A DNA stretch of 22,260 bases. Source: DATIBL01 sp035457505. Its GTDB lineage: Bacteria > Patescibacteriota > Minisyncoccia > Phycocordibacterales > UBA6899. The stretch lies in contig DATIBL010000123.1 in NCBI GenBank assembly GCA_035457505.1, positions 1 to 22,260 on the forward strand. The letters are read 5' to 3'. The translations under genes were made by a program, and so were the position numbers. The notes below the pieces were generated by a model. It was not told where the DNA came from and made no database searches. It was given only the letters and a program-made list of their open reading frames with translations. Position 1 is the first letter of the stretch. Each line of letters starts with the position of its first letter. This document shows, piece after piece, positions 6,897-13,645 of this stretch.

Positions 6897-8987
6897 ATGG
6901 CAAAAGATACAAACACCGAAAAGAAGAAAGGCTCCGCATCCGGGTCCTATGGCGCGGAGGCAATCCAGGTCCTTGAGGGACTTGAGCCGGTCCGCAAGCG
7001 CCCAGGTATGTACATCGGTTCGACCGGTGTCGAAGGGCTACACCATCTGATCTGGGAGATCTTCGACAACTCTCGCGACGAGGCCATGGGTGGCTACTGT
7101 AATCGGATTGAGGTGGCACTTTTGCCAGGGAACCGTATTCGCGTCGTTGATAATGGCCGCGGCATTCCCGTCGATGTGCACAAGGCGACGAAGGTCTCCG
7201 CGCTTGAGACAGTCATGACCACGCTCCATGCCGGAGGAAAATTCGGCGGCGAGGGGAGCGGGTATAAGGTTTCAGGAGGATTGCATGGCGTCGGCGCGTC
7301 CGTTGTGAACGCGCTTTCGGTGTACGCCAAGGCGACGGTGCATCGCGACGGCGGAATGCACGTGCAGGAATATGTTCGCGGAAAAGCGAAGGCCAAGGTC
7401 AAGAAAGTCTCGGCGTCCAAGGACCAAGGAACGATCATTCTCTTCGAGGCAGATCCGGAGATCTTCAGCGAGATCAAGTACAGCTGGACCACGATCGTGA
7501 GCCATCTGCGCCAGCAGGCATATCTCGTGAAGGGCTTGGAGATCAATATTCTTGATCTCCGCGAATATACGGGAAAGATCGACGAGGCCGACTACTTCTG
7601 GATCCGGGAAGCCGGATATCAGTGCCCGTCGATGTCGTTCTATTTCGAAGGCGGACTGTATTCGCTCATCAAGTTCTACAACAAATTCCAGGCGCCCATT
7701 CATAAGGATGTGTTCTACATAGAGAAACAAGAAGGGAATGTGGCCGTCGAGGTGGCCCTGCAGTATGTCGACGATATCACTTCGCGCGAGATCGCCTTTG
7801 CGAACAACACCTACAACTCCGAAGGCGGTATGCACGTGACCGGATTTCGCACGGCGCTCACTCGCAGTCTGAATGACTACGCTCGGAAGAACGGCAACGC
7901 AAAGGATTCGGAGGATTCTTTTACCGGAGACGATGTGCGAGAAGGTCTCACTGCGGTCGTGTCTGTCAAAATGCCGGAGATCCAGTTCGAGGGTCAGACC
8001 AAGGCGAAGCTCGGCTCAGTGGAAGCGCGGGGAGCGACAGAGGCGGTCTTCGGATCCGCATTCTCAACGTATCTCGAGGAGCACCCCGACGACGCGAAGG
8101 CGATCATTCAGAAAGTGACGCTCGCAATGAAGGCGCGCAAGGCCGCGAAGGCCGCGAAGGATTCGGTGCTTCGCAAGGGAGCGCTCGAGGGACTCACGCT
8201 CCCGGGAAAGCTCGCCGACTGTCAGACCAGAAGCGCAGAAGAATCAGAACTCTTTATCGTTGAGGGAGATTCCGCAGGCGGCACGGCCAAGACCGGCCGC
8301 GATCGGCGCACACAGGCTATTTTGCCGCTCCGTGGAAAGATCCTCAATATTGAACGCGCGCGCCTCGACAAGATGCTTGCGTCTGAGCAGATCAAAAATC
8401 TCGTCGTCGCGCTCGGAACGGCGATCGGCGATACGTTCGATCTCGCGAAACTCCGCTACCACAAGGTCGTGATTGCAACCGATGCCGACGTCGATGGCGC
8501 GCACATTCGTACGCTGCTTCTCACGCTTTTCTATCGCTATTTCCGCCCGGTCATCGATGCGGGACATGTCTTCATTGCCCAGCCGCCGCTCTATAAGGTA
8601 CGAAAAGGAAAGGAGATCCACTATTTCTACCTGGAAGAAGAGAAGAACCAGTTCTTGAAGAAGGAAGGCATCAGCGCTGACGACATGGAGGTCACCGAAG
8701 GCGAGGATGGAGAAGAAGGAGCCGATGAGCAGGAGGCGGAGGAGGTCGAGGCCAAGGCAAAGAAAGCGCCGAAGCTCCATATCCAGCGCTACAAGGGTCT
8801 CGGAGAGATGAATGCTGAGGAGCTCTGGGAGACCACGATGGACCCGGATCGTCGCATCCTCAAGAAGGTGACCGTCGATGACGCGCAGGAGGCCGATAAG
8901 ATCTTTGATCTCCTTATGGGCTCCGATGTCGCTCCGCGCAAGACCTTCATTCAGTCGAACGCGAAGCTTGCGAATCTCGACGTCTGA
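6897..8987 (+). CDS. gyrB: DNA gyrase subunit B
   Basis: The 696-aa ATPase subunit of type IIA topoisomerase, which introduces negative supercoils with GyrA (not in this window). The GHKL ATPase motifs are clear: EIFDNSRDEA (Glu54, Asn58), DNGRGIPVD (Asp85) and GLHGVGASVVNALS. The TOPRIM motifs are EGDSAGG (Glu456) and DADVDGAH (Asp529, 531, 533), and the C-terminal RYKGLGEMN motif is present. An acidic, Glu-rich stretch at about residues 590-625, after the TOPRIM core, has no counterpart in typical GyrB and is probably a disordered linker. ParE is the alternative for any GyrB-like protein; the general similarity favours GyrB. The ATG has no Shine-Dalgarno. The gene is preceded by its own promoter and followed by a strong terminator, so it is monocistronic. 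Confidence 0.95.
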   Translation: MAKDTNTEKKKGSASGSYGAEAIQVLEGLEPVRKRPGMYIGSTGVEGLHHLIWEIFDNSRDEAMGGYCNRIEVALLPGNRIRVVDNGRGIPVDVHKATKVSALETVMTTLHAGGKFGGEGSGYKVSGGLHGVGASVVNALSVYAKATVHRDGGMHVQEYVRGKAKAKVKKVSASKDQGTIILFEADPEIFSEIKYSWTTIVSHLRQQAYLVKGLEINILDLREYTGKIDEADYFWIREAGYQCPSMSFYFEGGLYSLIKFYNKFQAPIHKDVFYIEKQEGNVAVEVALQYVDDITSREIAFANNTYNSEGGMHVTGFRTALTRSLNDYARKNGNAKDSEDSFTGDDVREGLTAVVSVKMPEIQFEGQTKAKLGSVEARGATEAVFGSAFSTYLEEHPDDAKAIIQKVTLAMKARKAAKAAKDSVLRKGALEGLTLPGKLADCQTRSAEESELFIVEGDSAGGTAKTGRDRRTQAILPLRGKILNIERARLDKMLASEQIKNLVVALGTAIGDTFDLAKLRYHKVVIATDADVDGAHIRTLLLTLFYRYFRPVIDAGHVFIAQPPLYKVRKGKEIHYFYLEEEKNQFLKKEGISADDMEVTEGEDGEEGADEQEAEEVEAKAKKAPKLHIQRYKGLGEMNAEELWETTMDPDRRILKKVTVDDAQEADKIFDLLMGSDVAPRKTFIQSNAKLANLDV

Positions 8988-9010
8988 TTCGGGGTTCACT
9001 CGGATTGCCA

Positions 9011-9053
9011 CACAAGCGCCTGCATTTTTCAGGCGCTTGTGTCTTTCTCTTTG
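9011..9053 (+). terminator. gyrB intrinsic terminator
   Basis: A perfect 12-bp stem, CACAAGCGCCTG (9011-9022) and CAGGCGCTTGTG (9030-9041), with a 7-nt loop, followed by the T-rich TCTTTCTCTTTG. Confidence 0.9.
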
Positions 9054-9064
9054 TTCCGTATGCT
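9037..9064 (+). promoter_or_regulatory. Promoter of the 105-aa hypothetical gene
   Basis: TTGTGT (9037-9042), a 16-bp spacer, then TATGCT (9059-9064). The -35 lies within the 3' arm of the gyrB terminator. The leader would be about 20 nt. Confidence 0.5.
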
Positions 9065-9090
9065 GAGATCGGACGATCGGGGGATCAATC

Positions 9091-9408
9091 ATGGACCTTC
9101 GAGCACTGATCACGAAAACGGGGCACGAAATGTCGCTTGCGGATCTGCGCGCGCAGATCGAAGAAAGCGGGGTCGCGATAAGTGATCTGATCGCATGGAT
9201 CACTGACGCAGGGACGCTTGCAATCACGCGTGATGACGGTAGTGTTCCCGGTGCAATTGCCTTGGACGAAATCTTCGATGACGCCGGCGGAGAGTACGGT
9301 GATATTCCAGAAACCGACCTGATCCTCTATATCGGGACAGACGACGAAGGGGACGACGTTCTCTGCTTCGCGCCGAAGGGTGAATTTGTCCATGCTGATC
9401 TGCACTAG
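9091..9408 (+). CDS. Acidic hypothetical protein, 105 aa
   Basis: I do not recognise the family. The protein is strongly acidic (many Asp and Glu, DDEGDD near residue 85), with a predicted helical N-terminal part (SLADLRAQIEESGVAISDLIAWI) and a more beta-like second half. There is no signal peptide, membrane helix or cysteine pattern. The start is supported by the Shine-Dalgarno-like GGGGGA (9079-9084) six bases before the ATG and by an upstream promoter. It stands alone between the gyrB terminator and a bidirectional terminator. Codon use resembles the neighbours, so it is probably a real lineage-specific gene. Confidence 0.75.
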   Translation: MDLRALITKTGHEMSLADLRAQIEESGVAISDLIAWITDAGTLAITRDDGSVPGAIALDEIFDDAGGEYGDIPETDLILYIGTDDEGDDVLCFAPKGEFVHADLH

Positions 9409-9423
9409 TGCCACTCAGAACAA

Positions 9424-9455
9424 AAAACACCCGGGCCTCAGGCCTGGGCGTTTTA
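9424..9455. terminator. Bidirectional terminator between convergent genes
   Basis: A 14-bp stem with one A-C mismatch and one G-T pair (9424-9437 with 9441-9454), loop TCA, A-tract on the left and TTTT on the right. It serves the + gene ending at 9408, and on the minus strand its TTTT run lies just past the stop codon of the gene ending at 9453, which overlaps the last stem bases. Confidence 0.85.
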
Positions 9456-9863
9456 GTTTGCTTTGCGATCTTTATAGAACGCATCGCCGAGCATTTCGTA
9501 GGTCTCAAGCGCATCATCGAGCATATCGTCTCCAGCAGCATCGGCGCGAAGGACTGCAACGTATTCTTCGAAGACCGCACGATCTTCCTCGAAAAAGCCG
9601 AGGTGGACAGGGAACGAGAACTCACCCGATTCGACGCACGCAAGCGCGTCATTCGCCTTGAGGAGGTCGCCCGCGACATGGACTGTCGGTGCCAGGGCCG
9701 CTGCTTCGCGATCGCGTGAGGCGAGGTCGTCCGCCAGGAACTCGAGCGCATGAACAAGCGCAGGGTAGTCGTCTGGAACTTCGTACTCGATCTGCACCCC
9801 CGCAGCATAGGGGAGTCCGATCTTGGTCGCTCGGTTCAGGAGCGGGATCAGAAGGTGGTCCAT
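9453..9863 (-). CDS. Hypothetical protein, 136 aa
   Basis: I do not recognise the family. It is an acidic, mostly helical cytoplasmic protein, with segments such as YPALVHALEFLADDLASRD and DDMLDDALETYEMLGDAFY, and no signal peptide or transmembrane segment. The start at 9863 is supported by an upstream GGGGTG purine tract and a TTGCCC-16-TATACT promoter 29 bp further up. Its TAA stop overlaps the last bases of the bidirectional terminator. Plus-strand frames across it lack any promoter or ribosome-binding site and look like shadows. Confidence 0.75.
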   Translation of the reverse strand: MDHLLIPLLNRATKIGLPYAAGVQIEYEVPDDYPALVHALEFLADDLASRDREAAALAPTVHVAGDLLKANDALACVESGEFSFPVHLGFFEEDRAVFEEYVAVLRADAAGDDMLDDALETYEMLGDAFYKDRKAN

Positions 9864-9891
9864 ATCGGCACCCCGAAAGCAATCTTCTTTG

Positions 9892-9919
9892 AGTATACGA
9901 GCAAAGAAAAAACGGGCAA
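9892..9919 (-). promoter_or_regulatory. Promoter of the 136-aa hypothetical gene
   Basis: On the minus strand, TTGCCC (9919-9914), a 16-bp spacer, then TATACT (9897-9892). The -35 lies inside the stem of the terminator of the preceding gene. Confidence 0.7.
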
Positions 9920-9932
9920 TATCATGCCCGTT
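9903..9932 (-). terminator. Terminator of the 128-aa hypothetical gene
   Basis: A perfect 8-bp stem AACGGGCA/TGCCCGTT (9925-9932 with 9911-9918), 6-nt loop, followed on the minus strand by TTTTTTCTTT. It ends the gene whose stop is at 9947. Confidence 0.85.
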
Positions 9933-9946
9933 CTTGGTCTGGCTAA

Positions 9947-10333
9947 TCAGTTCGCAGCGGTGGGGGAGTCCGGTGGGCTCCAGGCGCGCGAAATATCTGC
10001 GCGGGCGGCCCGCAGCTCGAGCTCGAGCGCTTCAAGGACGAGATCAAGCAGCCATCGAAACTCGGGCGGAAAGAAGATCACTACATCGCATGATGGCGTC
10101 CATGCCGAGGTGAGCGCCTTGTACTCGCGCTCTGCATTGGCGTACAGTTCCTTCGCCATCAAAGGTCCCATCACGTCGCGTCCGACGCTAATCTTGGGCC
10201 GAACTCGCGTTGGGCGGGTCCGCTCAATGATGATCGAGAGTGTGCTTCGAAGCGCCCGCTCGTCTGCTGAGCCGAAGCAAAGTTTGATGCACGGAACTAC
10301 ATCTTTTCGATCCGAAGCGAACACGATATCCAT
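9947..10333 (-). CDS. Hypothetical protein, 128 aa
   Basis: I do not recognise the family. The product starts MDIVFASDRKDVVPCIKLCFG, contains a basic segment (IIERTRPTRVRPKI) and ends with a helical, Leu/Ala-rich part (RWLLDLVLEALELELRAARAD). No membrane segment or signal peptide is obvious. The start at 10333 was chosen because GGGGAG lies a few bases upstream and a TATACT box lies about 27 bp upstream; the longer open frame reaching back to 11224 runs antisense-like through thrS and was discarded. It sits between thrS and another hypothetical gene on the same strand, each with its own promoter. Confidence 0.75.
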   Translation of the reverse strand: MDIVFASDRKDVVPCIKLCFGSADERALRSTLSIIIERTRPTRVRPKISVGRDVMGPLMAKELYANAEREYKALTSAWTPSCDVVIFFPPEFRWLLDLVLEALELELRAARADISRAWSPPDSPTAAN

Positions 10334-10359
10334 GTGCCGCTCCCCTGATATCCTTTTCG

Positions 10360-10388
10360 AGTATACGCAGCATTTCCCCGCGCGCCAG
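10360..10388 (-). promoter_or_regulatory. Promoter of the 128-aa hypothetical gene
   Basis: TATACT at 10365-10360 on the minus strand, preceded at 17 bp by the weak -35 CTGGCG (10388-10383). Confidence 0.55.
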
Positions 10389-10401
10389 TCCTGTCGACGC
10401 G

Positions 10402-10438
10402 GGCCATAAGAGCGATGCAGAACACCGCTCTTATGGCC
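10402..10438. repeat. 13-bp perfect inverted repeat downstream of thrS
   Basis: GGCCATAAGAGCG (10402-10414) and its exact reverse complement (10426-10438) flank an 11-nt loop, 12 bp past the thrS stop. No T-run follows on either strand, so it is not a standard intrinsic terminator. It may be a 3'-end stabiliser or a factor-dependent stop. Confidence 0.7.
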
Positions 10439-10449
10439 ACCCGGTTCGA

Positions 10450-12213
10450 TTACTCGATTCCTGCTTTTCGTGCGCGATCTGCAGCACTGAGCGCTTCGCA
10501 GAGCTCTGTGCTCGTGAACGTGCGCTTGAGCGCTCCGTCGCGCGTTTCGAGCGAAGAAGAGTCCGCGGCCGCCTCCTTGTCGCCGATCACCGCCCATGCA
10601 GGGACCTTGGCGAGTTTGGTATCGCGGACGCGCTTCCCAAGCGAGTCGCCGTCCGGAGAGAGCGTTGCCCGAATTCCGATGTCTTTGAGTTTCGCGACGA
10701 GGTTTTCTGCGGCGCTCCGGTGCGCCTCTCCGATCGGCAATACGCGGATCTGCTCCGGTGCGAGCCAGAAGGGGAGATTGCCAGCCGTGTGCTCGAGCAT
10801 TGCTGCGGTGAAGCGCTCGATCGATCCCATAATGGCACAGTGAATCATCACGATCGGCTCCTTCTCTCCTTTTTCGTTCGTGCAGACGAGTCCGAAGTTC
10901 TTGGGCTGATTGAAATCGAGCTGAATCGTCGCGACTTGGAGCGTCCGACCGAGCGAATCCTTGGCCATGAAGTCGATCTTCGGGCCGTACATGGCTGCTT
11001 CGCCGACGCCGTCGAGGAAGGTCTTTCCGCGCTTCTCGATCAAGCGCTTGATGGCGGATTCTGCCTTGTCCCAGACCTCCTTCGTGCCGAGATATTTCTG
11101 GAAATCCGACGGATCGTGGCGCGAGAATCGGACCGTGAGGTCGCCGAAGCCGAACGTTCCGTAGAAAATATCGATGATATCCCAGATGGCGTAGATCTCG
11201 CTTTCGATATCCGATTCCCGGCAAAAGACATGCGCGTCATCCTGGGTGATCGAAAGCACGCGGGCGAGACCGGAGAGTTCGCCGGATTGCTCGTCGCGAT
11301 AGACCATCGTCGTTTCGGCGTAGCGCTGCGGCATGTCGCGATAGCTACGAGGCTCAGCAGCGAAGATCTGGGTATGGTGCGGGCAGTTCATCGGCTTCAT
11401 TGCATAGAGATGGCCCTCGCGCGTTTCGATCTTGAAGAGCTCCTCGGCAAATTTTTTCCAGTGACCGCTCGTCTCGTAGAGGTCCTTCTTGGTGATATGC
11501 GGAATCGTCACTTTCACGAAGCCGCGCTTCTTGCGGAGTTCCCAGACGTAGTCATTCAGGAGTTCGCGCACGATCGTGCCCTTCGGGGTCCAGAGGGGGA
11601 GTCCGGGGCCGACGAGCTCGGAGAACACGAACAGTCCGAGTTCCTTTCCGAGCTTGCGGTGATCGCGCTTCTTCGCTTCTTCGATCAGGGTGACATGTGC
11701 ATTGAGCTCTTTCTTGGACCCGAAGGCATAGCCGTAGATCCGCGTGAGCATGGGGTTCTTTGCGTCGCCGCGCCAGTACGCTCCGGCGATCCGCGTAAGC
11801 TGGAACGCGTCGGCGGGGATCTCCTTGGTGTTCTCGACATGTCCGCCGCGGCAGAGGTCGGTGAAATCTCCGAGTGTGTATGCGGTCAGCGTTTTGCCAT
11901 CGGCGGCGAATTCTTCGAGAAGCTCAACTTTGAACGGCTGGTCAGCAAAGCGCTTTTTCGCATCGCCCAGGCTCATCGATTCTCCGGTCATATCGAGTGC
12001 TCGGCCAATGAGCGAGCGCATGGTCTTCTCAAGTGTGCCGAGATCCTCCGGAGTCGGGGTCTTCCCGGGGCTAAACAGGAAATCGTAATAGAAGCCGTCG
12101 TCAGTAACGGGCCCAATGCCGAGTCGGACGTCGGGGTCATGCGTTTTTGCCGCCATCGCCAAGAGATGCGCAAGCGTGTGGCGGATATGATGCAATCGAT
12201 CGGGATTTTCCAT
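10450..12213 (-). CDS. thrS: Threonine--tRNA ligase lacking the TGS domain
   Basis: 587 aa; charges tRNA-Thr. The N-terminal TGS domain of typical ThrRS is absent and the protein begins at the editing domain, with HTLAH (His12, His16) and DLCRGGH. The class II core follows, with zinc ligands in MKPMNCPHH (Cys), TQDDAHVFC (His) and IVMIHCAIMGSIERF (His), and motif 2-like MVYRDEQSGE. The C-terminal anticodon-binding domain ends near RKAGIE. I placed the start at the ATG 12213-12211 (MENPDRLHH) because the upstream in-frame ATG at 12291 lies within the terminator hairpin of the leader. No Shine-Dalgarno is visible. Expression is probably controlled by the T-box leader, so that uncharged tRNA-Thr would permit read-through. 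Confidence 0.95.
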   Translation of the reverse strand: MENPDRLHHIRHTLAHLLAMAAKTHDPDVRLGIGPVTDDGFYYDFLFSPGKTPTPEDLGTLEKTMRSLIGRALDMTGESMSLGDAKKRFADQPFKVELLEEFAADGKTLTAYTLGDFTDLCRGGHVENTKEIPADAFQLTRIAGAYWRGDAKNPMLTRIYGYAFGSKKELNAHVTLIEEAKKRDHRKLGKELGLFVFSELVGPGLPLWTPKGTIVRELLNDYVWELRKKRGFVKVTIPHITKKDLYETSGHWKKFAEELFKIETREGHLYAMKPMNCPHHTQIFAAEPRSYRDMPQRYAETTMVYRDEQSGELSGLARVLSITQDDAHVFCRESDIESEIYAIWDIIDIFYGTFGFGDLTVRFSRHDPSDFQKYLGTKEVWDKAESAIKRLIEKRGKTFLDGVGEAAMYGPKIDFMAKDSLGRTLQVATIQLDFNQPKNFGLVCTNEKGEKEPIVMIHCAIMGSIERFTAAMLEHTAGNLPFWLAPEQIRVLPIGEAHRSAAENLVAKLKDIGIRATLSPDGDSLGKRVRDTKLAKVPAWAVIGDKEAAADSSSLETRDGALKRTFTSTELCEALSAADRARKAGIE

Positions 12214-12231
12214 ACTGGGAAATGCGTAACG

Positions 12232-12304
12232 CGAATAAAGAAAACCGCCCTCGCATACGCAGGATCCACACTCGGGGGAGGGATCGTGCATATGCGAGGA
12301 CGGT
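12232..12304 (-). terminator. T-box terminator of the thrS leader
   Basis: On the minus strand, positions 12304-12281 pair with 12267-12244 to give a stem of about 24 bp with one C-C mismatch and two G-U pairs. The loop is about 13 nt and the tail is TTTTCTTTATT. Its 5' arm shares bases 12295-12304 with the antiterminator, making the two folds mutually exclusive. Confidence 0.9.
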
Positions 12305-12417
12305 CGAGGACCGCGGTTCCACCTCGATTCCCGGACGCTCCGGGCACTTGTTCCAGGCTTGATTGGGGCTTTTGCCGCGCGGTGCGCCTCCGGGTGGTAG
12401 CCGAAGCGATCTCAAGC
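12244..12417 (-). ncRNA. T-box riboswitch leader of thrS
   Basis: In transcript order: a short specifier hairpin (12408-12385) whose loop reads CUACCAC and holds the Thr codon ACC (12398-12396) followed by a purine; a linker; a stem III hairpin CCCGGA-GCG-UCCGGG (12344-12330); then the T-box core AGGUGGAACCGCGG (12324-12311). The core folds as a textbook antiterminator: A1 CGAGG/CCUCG (12326-12322 with 12299-12295), a 7-nt bulge UGGAACC (12321-12315), and A2 GCGGUC/GACCGU (12314-12309 with 12305-12300). The alternative fold is a long terminator. From family knowledge, uncharged tRNA binds the bulge through its NCCA end and stabilises the antiterminator. Stem I is far shorter than the canonical one, resembling ultrashort stem I T-boxes. 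The specifier assignment is inferred. Confidence 0.92.
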
Positions 12418-12423
12418 GCCCTT

Positions 12424-12452
12424 AGTGTAGCGCCGTTTTTTGTGCCGGTCAA
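12424..12452 (-). promoter_or_regulatory. thrS promoter
   Basis: On the minus strand, TTGACC (12452-12447), a 17-bp spacer, then TACACT (12429-12424). This gives a leader of about 200 nt that contains the whole T-box. Confidence 0.85.
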
Positions 12453-12469
12453 CGCACTGCCGGAACCCC

Positions 12470-12497
12470 TTGACGGAATGTCATTTGGGTGTAGCTT
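12470..12497 (+). promoter_or_regulatory. Possible promoter of the 63-aa hypothetical gene
   Basis: TTGACG (12470-12475), a 16-bp spacer, then the weak TAGCTT (12492-12497). It diverges from the thrS promoter, and the two -35 boxes are 17 bp apart. Confidence 0.4.
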
Positions 12498-12524
12498 TGA
12501 TGCGGACAATAGTAGAGAGTGATC

Positions 12525-12716
12525 ATGGATCAGAGCGCGGAGCTGGTGCGGAAAGTTCACAAGAAGAATCCCACCGTCGTCGTCGAAGGGCTGAAGGCGA
12601 TCATCGGAAACGCCCGGGCGCATTTCCCGGGCGCGGAGGCCGAGATCGTTGCCGCGTTGGAAAAGCGGTACCCCGAGGCGATCGCGTTCGCGAAGGTGAA
12701 GAAAGCGCTGCCATGA
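12525..12716 (+). CDS. Small helical hypothetical protein, 63 aa
   Basis: I do not recognise it. It is a small basic protein (MDQSAELVRKVHKKN...) predicted as two to three amphipathic helices, with VEGLKAIIGNARAHF and EIVAALEKRY segments, and no signal peptide or cysteine. The ATG at 12525 is preferred over the GTG at 12519. Only a weak purine tract (AGTAGAGAG) precedes it. A strong terminator directly follows the stop, and codon use matches the neighbours, which supports a genuine gene. A nucleic-acid-binding or adaptor role is possible but cannot be shown. Confidence 0.7.
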   Translation: MDQSAELVRKVHKKNPTVVVEGLKAIIGNARAHFPGAEAEIVAALEKRYPEAIAFAKVKKALP

Positions 12717-12724
12717 AGTAGACG

Positions 12725-12749
12725 CGCGGCCCTTGGGCCGCGTTTTCGT
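12725..12749 (+). terminator. Terminator of the 63-aa gene
   Basis: A perfect 8-bp stem CGCGGCCC/GGGCCGCG (12725-12732 with 12735-12742) followed by TTTTCGTT. Confidence 0.85.
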
Positions 12750-12750
12750 T

Positions 12751-12770
12751 CGCTGGTCAACCAACCAGCG
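12751..12770 (+). repeat. Hairpin in the leader of the repeat-protein gene
   Basis: CGCTGGT (12751-12757) pairs with ACCAGCG (12764-12770) across a 6-nt loop, 12 bp before the Shine-Dalgarno of the next gene. It has no T-tail. It may be a 5' stabilising structure. Confidence 0.5.
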
Positions 12771-12791
12771 GCACATTGAAACGGAGGTGGT

Positions 12792-13601
12792 ATGCAACGC
12801 ATCAGAATGACGACCGAATATACCGAAGGGACTCTTGCCGCACTTCTTGCGACGGCGAAAACGGGAGATATCATCCTTCTCGACGAATATCAGTGCTCGG
12901 AGATGGCAGGGATGTCTTCCGGACTTGTCTTGCGATTCGGACATGAGTTCAGCTTTGTCGCGCGCCGCGGCGAGCTTTGTCCGCTCGGTGAGCACGTGTG
13001 CACATCGTGGCGCATCGGCGACGACGGACTGTACCTCAACGACGGTGATCGGTTCACATTTCTCTCGGTCGACGGAGCGAAATACGATCTCGGACACCAC
13101 GCGTTCAGTACGTGCCGAGCGAGTCCCGCTGGGCTCTACATCCGCCGCGGAAATGAATTTTTCCGCATCACTCCGGAGGGCGAGGAATATTCGCTTGGGG
13201 CGTATCCGTGCATTTCATGGGAAGCGGGCTCTGGCGGGATCGAGTTCGGCCTCGGGAAGGAGCGTTTTCTTCTGGCGAACGATGGCGTCTTGCATGCGCT
13301 CGGACAGCATTGCTACGGGTTCATTCGGGTGACACCTTTCGCGACGATCACCGTCACGGAACAATGGTTCCGACGGCTGGACGACAAGGGGGTGCAACAT
13401 TCCCTCGGAGAGCACATGTTCGAGCGGTTCGATTTCGGTCCGAAGGGGCTCGTGATCTGGAGAGCAAACGAGTTTTTTGCCGTCGCGGATGACGGGCGAG
13501 AGCAATCACTCGGTCGGGCGCGCGCCGAAGTGTGGTGCGCGACGCCAATGGGGGTATGCGTTCGCTTCAGGGACGAGCTCAGGCTCCTGGTACAGAAATA
13601 G
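12792..13601 (+). CDS. Sevenfold 35-residue repeat protein, propeller-like
   Basis: 269 aa, family not recognised. After a short helical N-terminus (1-29), the whole chain is six contiguous units of exactly 35 residues: 50-84, 85-119, 120-154, 155-189, 190-224 and 225-259. The approximate consensus is GxEFxxxxxDGxxxxLGxHxF, eight or so variable residues, then GLxIxR. Residues 30-49 match the last 20 positions of a unit and residues 260-269 match the first 10, so the two ends together make a seventh unit. Such a split unit is typical of circularly closed beta-propellers with a Velcro closure; the propeller assignment is inference, and 35 residues is short for a blade. No signal peptide, so a cytoplasmic scaffold or binding role is likely. 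GGAGGT (12783-12788) precedes the ATG at very short spacing; Met6 is the alternative start. Confidence 0.85.
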   Translation: MQRIRMTTEYTEGTLAALLATAKTGDIILLDEYQCSEMAGMSSGLVLRFGHEFSFVARRGELCPLGEHVCTSWRIGDDGLYLNDGDRFTFLSVDGAKYDLGHHAFSTCRASPAGLYIRRGNEFFRITPEGEEYSLGAYPCISWEAGSGGIEFGLGKERFLLANDGVLHALGQHCYGFIRVTPFATITVTEQWFRRLDDKGVQHSLGEHMFERFDFGPKGLVIWRANEFFAVADDGREQSLGRARAEVWCATPMGVCVRFRDELRLLVQK

Positions 13602-13619
13602 CATCAACAACAACGGAAT

Positions 13620-13644
13620 CACCGCGTCATGCGGTGGTTTTTTT
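13620..13644 (+). terminator. Terminator of the repeat-protein gene
   Basis: The stem CACCGC/GCGGTG (13620-13625 with 13631-13636) has a 5-nt loop and is followed by a run of T (GTTTTTTTT). It abuts the dnaE stop on the other strand; in that direction no T-run follows. Confidence 0.85.
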
Positions 13645-13645
13645 G

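Noticed and set aside
8244..9227. 327-aa minus-strand frame opposite the gyrB 3' end
   Set aside because: It crosses the gyrB terminator and the next promoter, with no recognisable domain.
12213..12291. Upstream in-frame start for thrS at 12291
   Set aside because: It would put 26 codons inside the terminator hairpin of the T-box; the ATG at 12213 begins the conserved part.
10720..12522. 600-aa plus-strand open frame opposite thrS and its leader
   Set aside because: It reads through the T-box terminator and antisense to conserved thrS motifs; it is a shadow.
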